From assembly GCF_000372745.1 (NCBI RefSeq), contig NZ_KB889719.1, positions 206,247-270,246 on the forward strand: a stretch of DNA of 64,000 nt, read 5' to 3'. Below are positions 50,493-59,358 of the stretch, piece after piece. Every line of letters starts with the position of its first letter. Positions within the stretch are counted from its first letter, which is position 1. The DNA comes from Embleya scabrispora DSM 41855 (GTDB lineage: Bacteria > Actinomycetota > Actinomycetes > Streptomycetales > Streptomycetaceae). The position numbers and the translations under genes are program-made. Below the pieces are notes generated by a model, which was given only the letters and a program-made list of their open reading frames with translations, was not told where the DNA came from and searched no databases.

Positions 50493-50823
50493 GCCGAGAT
50501 TCCCTCCGGCTGTATCCGCCGCACGGTCCCCCCGGGCTGTGCTCGGTCCTCATGGGCGACGCCGGGGTTCCGGAGGCATCCGCACGGAACCCGACGGTGA
50601 TACGTGATGGTCGGTTTGGAAGCAGCCACCATAACCGGCGAGATCTCGCCATGGTCACCGAGACTGCGAAGTCCCGACACTCGGATCGGTGGAAAAGGTA
50701 CGAAACCCTTCACCGAAGGTTCCGGATCCGCTGTCGGTCGATCCTTAATCGATCGATGGGGGTCACGGACGGGCGCTTTCGCGCGTATCCCACCGCGACC
50801 CCCCTCGAGCCTGTCCGCGAGCA
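50493..50823. other. Region between LCP3 and LCP4
   Basis: No gene is seen. It holds a palindrome GGCGAGATCTCGCC (50637-50650) and a likely LCP4 terminator: GGGGGTC (50758-50764) pairs with GACCCCC (50797-50803), with a GC-rich inner hairpin. Confidence 0.55.
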
Positions 50824-52407
50824 CTACTGCTTCTTGCGCGGCGAGGCGCACTTGGTGTTGTCGGCCGTCTCCAGGTTCAGGTCGGCGGCCTTGGGCGGTT
50901 CCGGAGCCCGGCCGGGGTCGGCGGAGGTCGAGCCGGTCGGGGTGCCGTCGCCGGCGCCCGCGTCCGGGAGATCCGCCCCGATCAGCAGTTTGATCGTGGT
51001 GTCGCCGGGGCGGGCCACCTCCAGGGCGGTCTCCGGCACGCCCAGCGCGATCGCGATCGCCTTCGCCTGATCCCGACTGCCGTCGGGGTGGGTGATCCGG
51101 CTGTTGGCGTGTTCTCGCCCGTCCGGCATGGTCGTACCGGGAGTGGCCTTGAAGCCCTGCCGCTTGAGGGTTTCCACCACCGGGGTGATCCGCCTCTTCT
51201 CGGTGCCGGTGTCCACCGTCACCTTGATCCGGGCCGCCTCGCCCGGCGCGATCGTCGCCGGCGGTGGGGACGGTGTCGTGGTCACCGGCGCGGGCGGCGG
51301 ATCGATCGTCGCGTCAGCCTTGGTCAACGGCCGGTCGGCCCGGATCGCGGCCCACAGGTTGTCCGCGGCCGGTCGCCTGGGCTGGACCTGGTCCGGGGCC
51401 GGACGATAGGTCTCGGTCGGCAGGGTGGTGAACGCCATCCGCTTCTCCGGCACCTTCTTGATCTCGTCGGCCAGGTCGATCAGCTTGTCCACGCCCGCCA
51501 GGTCGTTGTCGACGGTGAGCGCACCGACCGCACTGTTCGCGATCCTGAACATGCCGTCGACGTTGGACAGCTTCGCGTTGCTCTTGAGCTCGCGCGCCAG
51601 CGACATCAGGAAGACCTTCTGCGCCTCGATCCGAGCCAGGTCGCTCCCGTCCCCGAACGCGTGCCGGGCGCGCAGGAATTGCAGCGCGTCATTGCCGCTC
51701 AGGGTGTTCGGGCCGGCCGGGAGCTCCAGTCCGGTACCGCCGCGCTGGTTGGACAGGACCGGGTCGTGGATCGGCGCGTCGAGGCAGATCGGCACGCCGC
51801 CGACCGCGTCGGTCAGGTCACGGACACCCTTGAAATCGACCTCGATGTAGTGGTCGATCCGGACCTGGAGCATGCGGTCCACGGTGGCGACCGTGCAGGA
51901 CGCGCCGATGCTGCGGAAGCTGTCGTTGAACTGGCCGAACCGGGCTTCGGTGACCTTCTTGTCCTTGCCCTTGCCGATCTCGCAGCGCGGGATGTCGACC
52001 ATGGTGTCGCGCGGGATGTTGACGAGCGTGGCGTTCGAGCGGTCGGCGGACAGGTGCATCAGGATCGCCACGTCGGCGAGCCCCTCGTGTCCCTCGGCGC
52101 CGTAGCGCCGCCCCTCGCCGATCCGGCTGTCGTTGCCGATCAGGAGGATGTTCATCGGACTTCGGCCCTGCTCGTCCTTCGCCGCGGCCGGTGGTCGGTT
52201 GCTCTTGTCGGCGGTGATCTGGGTGTGGTGCAGCTTCCCGTTCAGGTACCGGATGTACCCGTACGCGCTGCCGGCCAGGATCACCAGGATGCCGACCACG
52301 GAGATCGCGATCCATTTGAGGCGCTTCTTCATGGTGCTCTTTCTGCGTATGCCCCGCCGGTCGGGTGCCGCAGGCTCCCCGACCTCCGTATCCGCGTCCG
52401 TGCCCAT
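50824..52407 (-). CDS. LCP family glycopolymer transferase 4 with LytR_C domain
   Basis: A 527-residue protein. The ATG at 52407 follows GGAGGAGATTC; an in-frame ATG seven codons upstream lacks a site. A short cytoplasmic tail (about 30 residues) precedes a membrane helix nearly identical to that of LCP3. The LCP domain follows (LIGNDSRIGEG, NIPRDTMVDIP, FNDSFRSIG, HYIEVDFKGV, FLRARHAFGDGSDLARI). A LytR_C domain (IKVTVDTGTEKRRI) and the ending NTKCASPRKKQ complete it. LCP3 and LCP4 share the core but differ completely in cytoplasmic tail length, so they may answer to different partners inside the cell. Confidence 0.92.
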   Translation of the reverse strand: MGTDADTEVGEPAAPDRRGIRRKSTMKKRLKWIAISVVGILVILAGSAYGYIRYLNGKLHHTQITADKSNRPPAAAKDEQGRSPMNILLIGNDSRIGEGRRYGAEGHEGLADVAILMHLSADRSNATLVNIPRDTMVDIPRCEIGKGKDKKVTEARFGQFNDSFRSIGASCTVATVDRMLQVRIDHYIEVDFKGVRDLTDAVGGVPICLDAPIHDPVLSNQRGGTGLELPAGPNTLSGNDALQFLRARHAFGDGSDLARIEAQKVFLMSLARELKSNAKLSNVDGMFRIANSAVGALTVDNDLAGVDKLIDLADEIKKVPEKRMAFTTLPTETYRPAPDQVQPRRPAADNLWAAIRADRPLTKADATIDPPPAPVTTTPSPPPATIAPGEAARIKVTVDTGTEKRRITPVVETLKRQGFKATPGTTMPDGREHANSRITHPDGSRDQAKAIAIALGVPETALEVARPGDTTIKLLIGADLPDAGAGDGTPTGSTSADPGRAPEPPKAADLNLETADNTKCASPRKKQ

Positions 52408-52485
52408 GTGTCGAATCTCCTCCGGCAACGTGCCGGGTCACCGCCGATCCGCGGCGACCCGGCCCTCCCTGTGCGATCGATGCAA

Positions 52486-54132
52486 TCAGCCCGCGCACAC
52501 GTCCTGTTCCGCCGTTCGTCCCGAAACGGTGACGATCGGGCCCGTGTCCGCGGCCGAGGTCGGCTTGGCCGACGGGGTACCGCCGCTGGTTGATGTGGGG
52601 TCGGTCGTGGAAGCCGACGAGCCCGGCGCCTTGGTGTCCGCGGGCGACCGGGTGCCGGCCCCCTTGCCGGTGCCGCTCGAACCCGGTGCGGTCGGCGTGA
52701 CCGTCACCCGGTTGCCGTCCTCGTCGATCGTGGTGCGCGTGGACGGCGTCGGCGTCGCCGCCTGCTCGATCCGCACCTCGCCGTTGTTCTCGAAGCCGTT
52801 CTCGTCCTTGCCGGTCACCGCCGCGCCGACCGCGACCCGGTCCTGGCGGATCGCCTCGAACAGCCGATCGGCCTGGGGCTGGATCAGTTCGTCCCGGTTG
52901 ATGTCGAGTCGGTACGGCTGCCGCGGCACGGTCAGGAACGCGACCTTGTCATTGGGGATCCCCTTGATGCTGTCGGACAGGTCCATCAGTTCCCTAAGCG
53001 AGCTCAGGCCCGGGTCGGCGGTGATCGACCGGGTGCCGGCGTCGAGGAGGTTGTACAACTTCCACGGCTGGGTCAGCATGTCGCCGACCTTGACCTTCTT
53101 AACGAGCGCGGCCAGAAAACGCTGCTGGCGAGTCATTCGCTGGGTGTCGCTGCCGTCGTCGACGTTCTTGCGGGCGCGGACGTAGCCGAGCGCCTGCTCA
53201 CCGTCGAGCCGATGCTTGCCGGCGGGCAGATCGAGCTTGGCGGCGGTGTCCCGCATCGGCTGACTCAGGCACACGTCGACGCCGTCCACGGCGTTGACCA
53301 TCTCCTTGAAGCCGGAGAAGTCGATCACGATGTGGTGATCGACGCGGATCTTGGTCATCTGCTCGATGGTCTTGATCGTGCAGGCCGCACCGCCGATCTC
53401 GAACGCGTGGTTGAACTGGTCGCGATACGCCCGCGACTTGCTGCCGTCCTGACGCACGCACGAGGGGATGTCGACCATCAGGTCGCGCGGGATGCTGATC
53501 GCCACCGAGCTCTTCCGGTCGGCGGCCAGGTGCAACAGGATCGTGGTGTCCGAGCGCTTGGTGCCCTCGCCGATGTCGCCGTACTGCTTGTTGTCGCCGC
53601 TGCGGTCGTCCGATCCCATCAGCAGGATGTTCGCCGCGTCGTGCGCGACGATCGGCGGACGTTCCTGCTCGGGACCCAGCTTCGCGGTCAGGTCCTCGGT
53701 GGTGATGTTGCCGTCCAGCTTGCGGTAGATCGCGTAGACCGCGATGCTGCCCGCCACCAGGCACAGCGCCACGGTGACCGTGACGCCGATCAGGACCCGC
53801 TTGTACACCCGCCGGCGTCGGTCCCGCCGGGAGAGCCGATCCGGAGCCGCGGCCTCGCCGCCGGCGGCCATCGCGGCCACGGCGGCGGCGAGCGGCTCCT
53901 CGGGGCCCGCCGCGACGGGCGGGGGCGGTACGGCCGGCGCCGACTCGGGTGCCTGGACATCCTGTTCGGGCTCGGCCTGCGGATCCGGTTCGGCGGCCAC
54001 CGGCGCATCCGTCTCGGCCGCCGCGGTTCGCGGAGCCGATATCTCGGGTTCGGTCGGAGCCTCGGGCGCCGTTTCCGGGCTCGCGTCCCGACCGGGCTCG
54101 GCCTGCTTGCCGGCCCGTTCGCTGTCACTCAC
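52486..54132 (-). CDS. LCP family glycopolymer transferase 5
   Basis: A 548-residue protein. The GTG at 54132 has GGGGAAAGAAG upstream and opens an acidic Pro/Ala/Glu-rich cytoplasmic tail (about 1-110). A basic anchor and membrane helix (VLIGVTVTVALCLVAGSIAVY) follow. The LCP domain shows LMGSDDRSGDN, SIPRDLMVDIP, FNHAFEIGG, HHIVIDFSGF and YVRARKNVDDGSDTQRM. It has no clear LytR_C domain. Instead the last 100 residues are Ser/Thr/Pro-rich and end AEQDVCAG. It is 78 bp upstream of LCP4. Confidence 0.92.
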   Translation of the reverse strand: MSDSERAGKQAEPGRDASPETAPEAPTEPEISAPRTAAAETDAPVAAEPDPQAEPEQDVQAPESAPAVPPPPVAAGPEEPLAAAVAAMAAGGEAAAPDRLSRRDRRRRVYKRVLIGVTVTVALCLVAGSIAVYAIYRKLDGNITTEDLTAKLGPEQERPPIVAHDAANILLMGSDDRSGDNKQYGDIGEGTKRSDTTILLHLAADRKSSVAISIPRDLMVDIPSCVRQDGSKSRAYRDQFNHAFEIGGAACTIKTIEQMTKIRVDHHIVIDFSGFKEMVNAVDGVDVCLSQPMRDTAAKLDLPAGKHRLDGEQALGYVRARKNVDDGSDTQRMTRQQRFLAALVKKVKVGDMLTQPWKLYNLLDAGTRSITADPGLSSLRELMDLSDSIKGIPNDKVAFLTVPRQPYRLDINRDELIQPQADRLFEAIRQDRVAVGAAVTGKDENGFENNGEVRIEQAATPTPSTRTTIDEDGNRVTVTPTAPGSSGTGKGAGTRSPADTKAPGSSASTTDPTSTSGGTPSAKPTSAADTGPIVTVSGRTAEQDVCAG

Positions 54133-54392
54133 GTCGTGTCTGCTTCTTTCCCCAGGGCGCCCAACGCCGATCAAGAGCGACGAACCGCGCGTAGAGCGGC
54201 CGTTATCAGTGATAGACGTGCTGCCACTTCCCCGAGTTGCGTGCGCCCTTCCGCCTGTGACGCAGGTCACCGCATGAAGGCGCGACACGTCAACGCCGGA
54301 GCGGCCCGCGTATCGGCGAGCACGCTACCGTGCGCCCCCGTATCCGTCGTCGCGAAGGTGGGACGTCTGCGGACGAATGGGGTGATGGGGCG

Positions 54393-55775
54393 TCAGTTCG
54401 CCTTGCAGATGTCCTGATCCGCGTCCCGGATGTCCGCCTGGACCGGCGCCTTCGCCGATTCGGACGGTGCGGCGGCGGCAGTGGTGCCGGTGGCGACCAC
54501 GACACCCGCCTTTCCGGCGGGCCGGCCGGGAAGGCGGGTGGGCGCGGCTTTCGCGCCGGGTGTGACGTCGACCAGGGGTGCCGCGCTCGGCGCAGCCGTC
54601 GTCGCGTCCGGTTCGAGCCGACCGTCCAGGGGCTCGTCGTGGTTGATCGCGTGGAACAGGCGCCGGGCGTCGGGCTGGATCAGCGCGACCCGGTTGTTGT
54701 CCTCCGGTGGGTTGTACACCGGCACATGCGCGAAGGTGATGTCCTTGGTCTCCAGATCCTGCATCCCGCGCGCGAGGTCGACCAGCGCCGAGACCGAGGC
54801 CAGTCCCTCGTCGGCCCGGATCGACTTGGTCAGCGCGTCGGCCAGGGCGAAGAGCCGGGACGGGCTGGAGAGCGTGTCGCTGCTGCGAATCTGCTTGGCG
54901 AGCGAGGCCACGAACGCCTGTTGCCGCTTGATCCGACCCAGATCGCTGCCGTCGCCGCCGAGCCCGATGTCGTGCCGCAGCCGCACGTAGTCCAGGGCCT
55001 CCCTGCCGTGCACCTTGCGTCGGCCCGCCGACAGCGAGATGTTGCCCTTGCGGTCCTGCACGGTCCTGGGCAGGCAGATCTCCACGCCGCCCACCGCGTC
55101 GACCATGCCCTTGAAGCCGGAGAAGTCCACGATGATGTGATGGTCCACGCGCATGTCGGTGACCTTTTCGACGGTGTTGCGCGTGCACGCGGCGCCGCCG
55201 AGTTCGAACGCCGAATTGAACATCACCCCGCGCTGCTCGGCGGAGTGCGCGCCGTCCCTGGTCACACACGAGGGCATGGTGACCAGCAGGTCGCGCGGCA
55301 TGCTCATGACCACCGCGTGCTCGCGGTCCGAGGACAGGTGGACGAACAGCGTGGTGTCCGAGCGTTCGCCGTTGTCCCCGCCGCCGCCCAGCGCGCGGTT
55401 CTCGCCGGCCCGCGAGTCCGAGCCGATGATGAGCAGATTCATCGGCTTGCCCTTGCCGTTGCCGCCCACTTGGGGGCGATCGGCGTTGAGCTTGCCGTTC
55501 ACCGCGTCGGTCTCGAGGTTGCCGTTGAGCCGCTGGTAGGCGACGTAGGCGGCCGAGACGCCGGTGAGCAGGATCAGCGAGATGCCGACCCCGATCGGCA
55601 GGAACACCTTGCGTCGCCGATTGCGCTTCTTGCGCGCCCGACGCGCGGCGGCCCGGCCGGGACCGAATTCGATCGGCGCGGCCGACTTGCCTTCGTGGGC
55701 CGCGGGCGGCTCGGCGGGCGCGGCGGCGGGCCGGCCCGCGTCCTTGGTCCGGTACAGGTGATCCCACGTATCCAT
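54393..55775 (-). CDS. LCP family glycopolymer transferase 6
   Basis: A 460-residue protein from the ATG at 55775, chosen because GGGGAGG lies at a better distance than for the GTG nine bases earlier. The membrane helix (about 72-94) is followed by an LCP domain (IIGSDSRAGEN, SMPRDLLVTMP, FNSAFELGG, HHIIVDFSGF, YVRLRHDIGLGGDGSDLGRI). There is no LytR_C domain; an Ala/Thr/Pro-rich tail ends DQDICKAN. It is closest to LCP5 in motif spelling (SGFK, HHI). Confidence 0.92.
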   Translation of the reverse strand: MDTWDHLYRTKDAGRPAAAPAEPPAAHEGKSAAPIEFGPGRAAARRARKKRNRRRKVFLPIGVGISLILLTGVSAAYVAYQRLNGNLETDAVNGKLNADRPQVGGNGKGKPMNLLIIGSDSRAGENRALGGGGDNGERSDTTLFVHLSSDREHAVVMSMPRDLLVTMPSCVTRDGAHSAEQRGVMFNSAFELGGAACTRNTVEKVTDMRVDHHIIVDFSGFKGMVDAVGGVEICLPRTVQDRKGNISLSAGRRKVHGREALDYVRLRHDIGLGGDGSDLGRIKRQQAFVASLAKQIRSSDTLSSPSRLFALADALTKSIRADEGLASVSALVDLARGMQDLETKDITFAHVPVYNPPEDNNRVALIQPDARRLFHAINHDEPLDGRLEPDATTAAPSAAPLVDVTPGAKAAPTRLPGRPAGKAGVVVATGTTAAAAPSESAKAPVQADIRDADQDICKAN

Positions 55776-55871
55776 GAACCCCACGCCTCCCCGCCTGCTG
55801 AGGGACCGCCGGGCACGGCACTACGGGCGGTCGGGGCCACGAAAGCGCAGCCCGACCCGTCTTGTCATGGC

Positions 55872-56618
55872 CTAGTCGGCGGAACGGGTGACGGCACGCG
55901 TGACCCGCTCCGCCTCGATTCGCCGCTCCAGCAGGGATTCATCCAGGTGACGGCATACGACGACGGGTACGGACGCGGCAAGCGGTGCGAGCACACCCGC
56001 CCGCAGTCCACCCGTTCGGGCGAAGCTCAAAGAGGTGAGCAGGCGATCGCCGGGGCCCAGCTCCCACTCGCGCGCGGTGGTCTCGCCCGCTTCGGCCAGC
56101 TCGCCGGCCGTCCACTCGCGCCCGGACTCGGAAAGCGCCGCGGCGTCCGCGCGTACCGGAGCCTCGGGCACGAACCGGTCGCCGTGCCCGGCCACTTCCG
56201 CCGCGTAGTCCAGGAAACCGGTCGGAGGCGCGGGAAACCGCCCGCCCATCGGCCGCAGCGCCAGGGCGACCCGCTCGCCCGGGCAGGTCGCCGCGCGTTC
56301 GAGGGTGTCCGGGCCGGACACCACCACATCGGCGTCGGCGGGGTCCCCGTCGAAGCTCACCACCAGGCCCAGCGACCAGGCCGCGAGCAGCCAGACCTGG
56401 CTCTGCCAGTGCGCGGGCAACAGCAGCGAGACGCGTGCGCCGGGCTCCACCGCGAGATCGTCGCGCAGCAGGTTCGCGGTCTTGGCGACCCAGTTGTCGA
56501 ACGTCGCGACGGAGAGCTCGACGCGCTCGCCGGTGGCGTCGTCGTAGAAGGTGGTGAAGGGCCGCGCGGAGTCGGCGGCGAGCGCGATGCGCAACTGATC
56601 GACCGGGGTGCTGGGCAT
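55872..56618 (-). CDS. TIGR03089 family protein (acyl-CoA-synthetase-like)
   Basis: A 248-residue protein that resembles only the N-terminal half of AMP-forming acyl-CoA synthetases: FTTFYDDATGERVELS, NWVAKTANLLRDDLAVEPGARVSLLLP and LSFARTGGLRAGVLAPLA. The adenylate-binding C-terminal lid domain is absent, as is usual for TIGR03089 members. An adenylating activity is therefore doubtful. Actinomycetes often carry it near LCP genes; the role is unknown. Confidence 0.88.
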   Translation of the reverse strand: MPSTPVDQLRIALAADSARPFTTFYDDATGERVELSVATFDNWVAKTANLLRDDLAVEPGARVSLLLPAHWQSQVWLLAAWSLGLVVSFDGDPADADVVVSGPDTLERAATCPGERVALALRPMGGRFPAPPTGFLDYAAEVAGHGDRFVPEAPVRADAAALSESGREWTAGELAEAGETTAREWELGPGDRLLTSLSFARTGGLRAGVLAPLAASVPVVVCRHLDESLLERRIEAERVTRAVTRSAD

Positions 56619-56743
56619 GCGACTCAGCCTATCGAGCCCGCGAATCCGTGGCGCAAATGGGTGTAATTGTCATATTTTGCACGGGATTCACCGAGGTGCG
56701 GGAACCGGAAGAGCTCGACCGCCCACGATGGAGGGGCCTGCCC

Positions 56744-57883
56744 GTGTACACCAGAATCGCGTTGTCGATCGCCGCCCTCGCCGTACCCGTCGTGCTCGCC
56801 GGACCGCCCGCGCAGGCCGAGGACCGGCCGAGCACCCCCGGTTCGACGGTGACCCTCCCGTTGACCGGCGCGGAACAGCAGTCGGACGCCGCCGCGCCGC
56901 GCGCGGGCCGGACCGAGGTGCTGACGGCGGAACGCGGCACTCCCGCCTACTCGTTGGTCGGGGTCACCTGGGTCGACGCGGGCGCGGGCGCGCGGGTGGT
57001 GGTACACGTGCGCACCCGCACCGGCGGAGTGTGGAGTCCGTGGCACGAACTGCACGCCGGCGGCGAGGGAACCGGCGGAGTGGACGGCGGCCTCCGGGGT
57101 GGTACCGAGCCGTTCTGGGCGGGTCGGTCCGACGGCATCCAGGTCCGCGTGGGCGTTCCGGACGGTGTGCTGCCGCAGGACCTGCGCGCCGAACTGGTCG
57201 ATCCCGGCGAGTCGATCCTGGACCGCACGCCGCCTCGTCCGAGCCGGCCCACCCACGCCGGCGGCCGCGCGATCAAGGGCCACGCCGACAGGCCGCCGAT
57301 CGTGGCCCGCAAGGACTGGGGCGCCGACGAATCGCTGCGGAACGCCAAGTTCAAGTACACGAACACCGTGCGGGCCGCGTTCGTGCACCACACCGCCGAC
57401 GGCAACGACTTCCCGTGCAGCGACTCGGCCAAGGTGCTCCGGTCGATCTACCGCTACCACGTCAAGACCAACGGCTGGGCCGACGTGGGCTACAACTTCC
57501 TGGTGGACAAGTGCGGCACGATCTTCGAGGGCCGGGCCGGCGGCACCGACAAGCCGGTCCTGGGCGCACACACCCTCGGCTTCAACACCGACACCATGGG
57601 CGTCGCCGCGATGGGCACCTACACCACCGCCGCGCCGCTCGGACCGATGCTGATCGCCATGTCCCGCGTGATCGCGTGGAAACTCGGCCTCGACGACCGC
57701 GACCCCAAGGGCAAGGCCACACTGACCTCGTCGGACAGCGGCAGCCGCTACGCCAAGGGCACGACCCATGCGTTCGACGTGATCTCCGGCCACCGGGACG
57801 CGTTCAACACCGAGTGTCCCGGCCAAGCGCTCTACGGCCAACTGCCCGCGATCCGCAACGACGTGGCCCTGCGGGTGGGCTGA
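56744..57883 (+). CDS. Secreted PGRP-type N-acetylmuramoyl-L-alanine amidase
   Basis: A 379-residue exported enzyme. The GTG at 56744 follows GGAGGGGCC; the upstream ATG extends into noncoding sequence. The signal peptide ends AQAEDR (about residue 27). An N-terminal beta-type region of about 160 residues (WSPWHELHAGG) is followed by the amidase domain (about 200-379). Zinc ligands are the His in FVHHTADGND and the His and Cys in SGHRDAFNTECPGQ; NGWADVGYNFLVDKCGTIFEGRAGG (in pieces) is the classic PGRP core. It would cleave the bond between MurNAc and the stem peptide. Its gene faces the LCP block, consistent with wall remodelling during glycopolymer attachment. Confidence 0.93.
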   Translation: MYTRIALSIAALAVPVVLAGPPAQAEDRPSTPGSTVTLPLTGAEQQSDAAAPRAGRTEVLTAERGTPAYSLVGVTWVDAGAGARVVVHVRTRTGGVWSPWHELHAGGEGTGGVDGGLRGGTEPFWAGRSDGIQVRVGVPDGVLPQDLRAELVDPGESILDRTPPRPSRPTHAGGRAIKGHADRPPIVARKDWGADESLRNAKFKYTNTVRAAFVHHTADGNDFPCSDSAKVLRSIYRYHVKTNGWADVGYNFLVDKCGTIFEGRAGGTDKPVLGAHTLGFNTDTMGVAAMGTYTTAAPLGPMLIAMSRVIAWKLGLDDRDPKGKATLTSSDSGSRYAKGTTHAFDVISGHRDAFNTECPGQALYGQLPAIRNDVALRVG

Positions 57884-57930
57884 ACGCGTGCTCGCGCGCG
57901 GCCGGTCGGGCGGCTCTACGGTCGCAGGCG

Positions 57931-58067
57931 CGCTTGTCGGTTCGGGTCCGCCTGGTTCTCCGAGGCGCGCTTGTCGGTTCGGTCCGCTTGGTTGTCCGGG
58001 CCCGCTTGTCGGTTCGGGTTCGCTCGACCACTCGGGCCCGCTTGTCGGTTCAGGCTCGCTTGTCGAC
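57931..58067. repeat. 36-bp tandem repeat at the glycosyltransferase 3' end
   Basis: The 15-mer CGCTTGTCGGTTCGG or a one-base variant occurs at 57931, 57968, 58003 and 58039 (periods 37, 35 and 36), with a partial copy at 58057. The last copies lie inside the final codons of the gene ending at 58050, on the minus strand. Confidence 0.75.
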
Positions 58068-59276
58068 GATCTCCCGAAGCCGTTCCACCAGCGGCGCCAC
58101 CACCGCCTCGGGCACGAAACGCTCGCGCGCGAGCGTGACCGCCGCGGCGCGCAACCGGTCCACCTCGGCCGGGTGCTGGGCCAACCGACGCAGCGCGTCG
58201 GCCAGCGCGTCCGAATCGCCCGCCGGCACGAACAACCCGGCCGGTCCGAACAGTCGGCGCTGCGGCGCGGTGTCCGAGGTGAGCACCGCGCACCCCGCCG
58301 CGGCCCCCTGGAAGACCTTGTTCGGCACCAGCCGCAACGCCTTGGCCCCGGTGCCGAACACACCCAGGCACACGTCGTGCGCCGCGACCAGACGCGGCAG
58401 TTCGGCCTCCGGAACCCAGGTCCGCCAAGTCACCCGCGGTGCCTCCGGGCCGACCAGATCCCGGGTCCGCTGCGCCTGTAACCCCCGACCGATCATCGTC
58501 ACCGCGATCGGATAGCCGTCCAACCGACTCAGCGCGGCACCGATCACCGGCGCGCCCTGCACCGGCGAGTACAACCCGAACGAGATCACCCGCAGGTCCT
58601 CACCCGGCCGAAAGTCCGGCGCGAAATCCGCCGGGAGGCCCGCCCCGGTATCGCCCGGTGGAGCAGCGTGGGCCGGGTCCGCGCCGGAGCCGGGCGCGTC
58701 GGCACCGCCCGTCGCCGGATCCGGATCGGCGCTCGCGCGGCCCGCGTCGAACCACACCGGCGCCGCCCCGATCGGCACGACCACCGCCCGGTCGCGCTGC
58801 CCGGGCGTGAGGACCCGGCGATGCTCTTCGGTGTCCACGAGCACCAGCCGGGCCGCCGCGATCGCGGCCTGCTCGATCCGGTCCACCTTGCGCAACTCGG
58901 CCTGCGCCGCCTGGCCGAGCCGATCGGCCACGTCGTCCACGCTCTCCAAGTGGTCGAGTACCAGCGGGATGCCCGGAAACAGCCGGCGGGCGATCTGGAT
59001 GTCGAGTCGGCCCTGATAGCCGACGATCACCACGTCCGGACGCGGCACGCGGCGGGCCTTGGCGACCAGCTCCGCGATGCACCGCGCGTGCCGTATCCGC
59101 TGGCGGGGGATCCCCGGATGGGCCGAGGGCGGTGGGACCATCGGCCCGGCGTCCATGTGCCCGAGGGGAACGTTGCAGGTCACCACCTCGATACCGTGGC
59201 GCCGCAAGCCCTCGATGAGGATTCCCACCCGGGGGTGGACGGTCGTGTCATAGGTGCCGAACGCCATCACCCGCAT
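58050..59276 (-). CDS. Glycosyltransferase, GT-B type
   Basis: A 408-residue protein starting MRVMAFGTYDTTVHPRVG. The C-terminal half shows a family-4-type donor site: RVISFGLYSPVQGAPVIGAAL, TWRTWVPEAELPRLVAAHDVCLGVF, and FQGAAAGCAVLTSDTAPQRRLFGPAGLFV (in pieces). A low-complexity Gly/Ala/Asp insert (about 215-250) interrupts the domain boundary. The ATG at 59276 is preferred, with ATG 59300 as an alternative; both ribosome sites are weak. It diverges from the glycosylase gene with about 80 bp between. It is probably an envelope-glycan enzyme; the substrates are unknown. Confidence 0.85.
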   Translation of the reverse strand: MRVMAFGTYDTTVHPRVGILIEGLRRHGIEVVTCNVPLGHMDAGPMVPPPSAHPGIPRQRIRHARCIAELVAKARRVPRPDVVIVGYQGRLDIQIARRLFPGIPLVLDHLESVDDVADRLGQAAQAELRKVDRIEQAAIAAARLVLVDTEEHRRVLTPGQRDRAVVVPIGAAPVWFDAGRASADPDPATGGADAPGSGADPAHAAPPGDTGAGLPADFAPDFRPGEDLRVISFGLYSPVQGAPVIGAALSRLDGYPIAVTMIGRGLQAQRTRDLVGPEAPRVTWRTWVPEAELPRLVAAHDVCLGVFGTGAKALRLVPNKVFQGAAAGCAVLTSDTAPQRRLFGPAGLFVPAGDSDALADALRRLAQHPAEVDRLRAAAVTLARERFVPEAVVAPLVERLREIVDKRA

Positions 59277-59358
59277 AGGTGAAGTCTGCTCTGCGCACAT
59301 CGGGGCAAAACCGGGAAGGTACCGTGGCGGTCCGAACCCGGATCGCGAGGAGAGCCCG

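Noticed and set aside
57931..58067. CRISPR-like spacing of the 36-bp repeats
   Set aside because: Units are contiguous with no unique spacers, overlap a gene end, and no cas gene is present.
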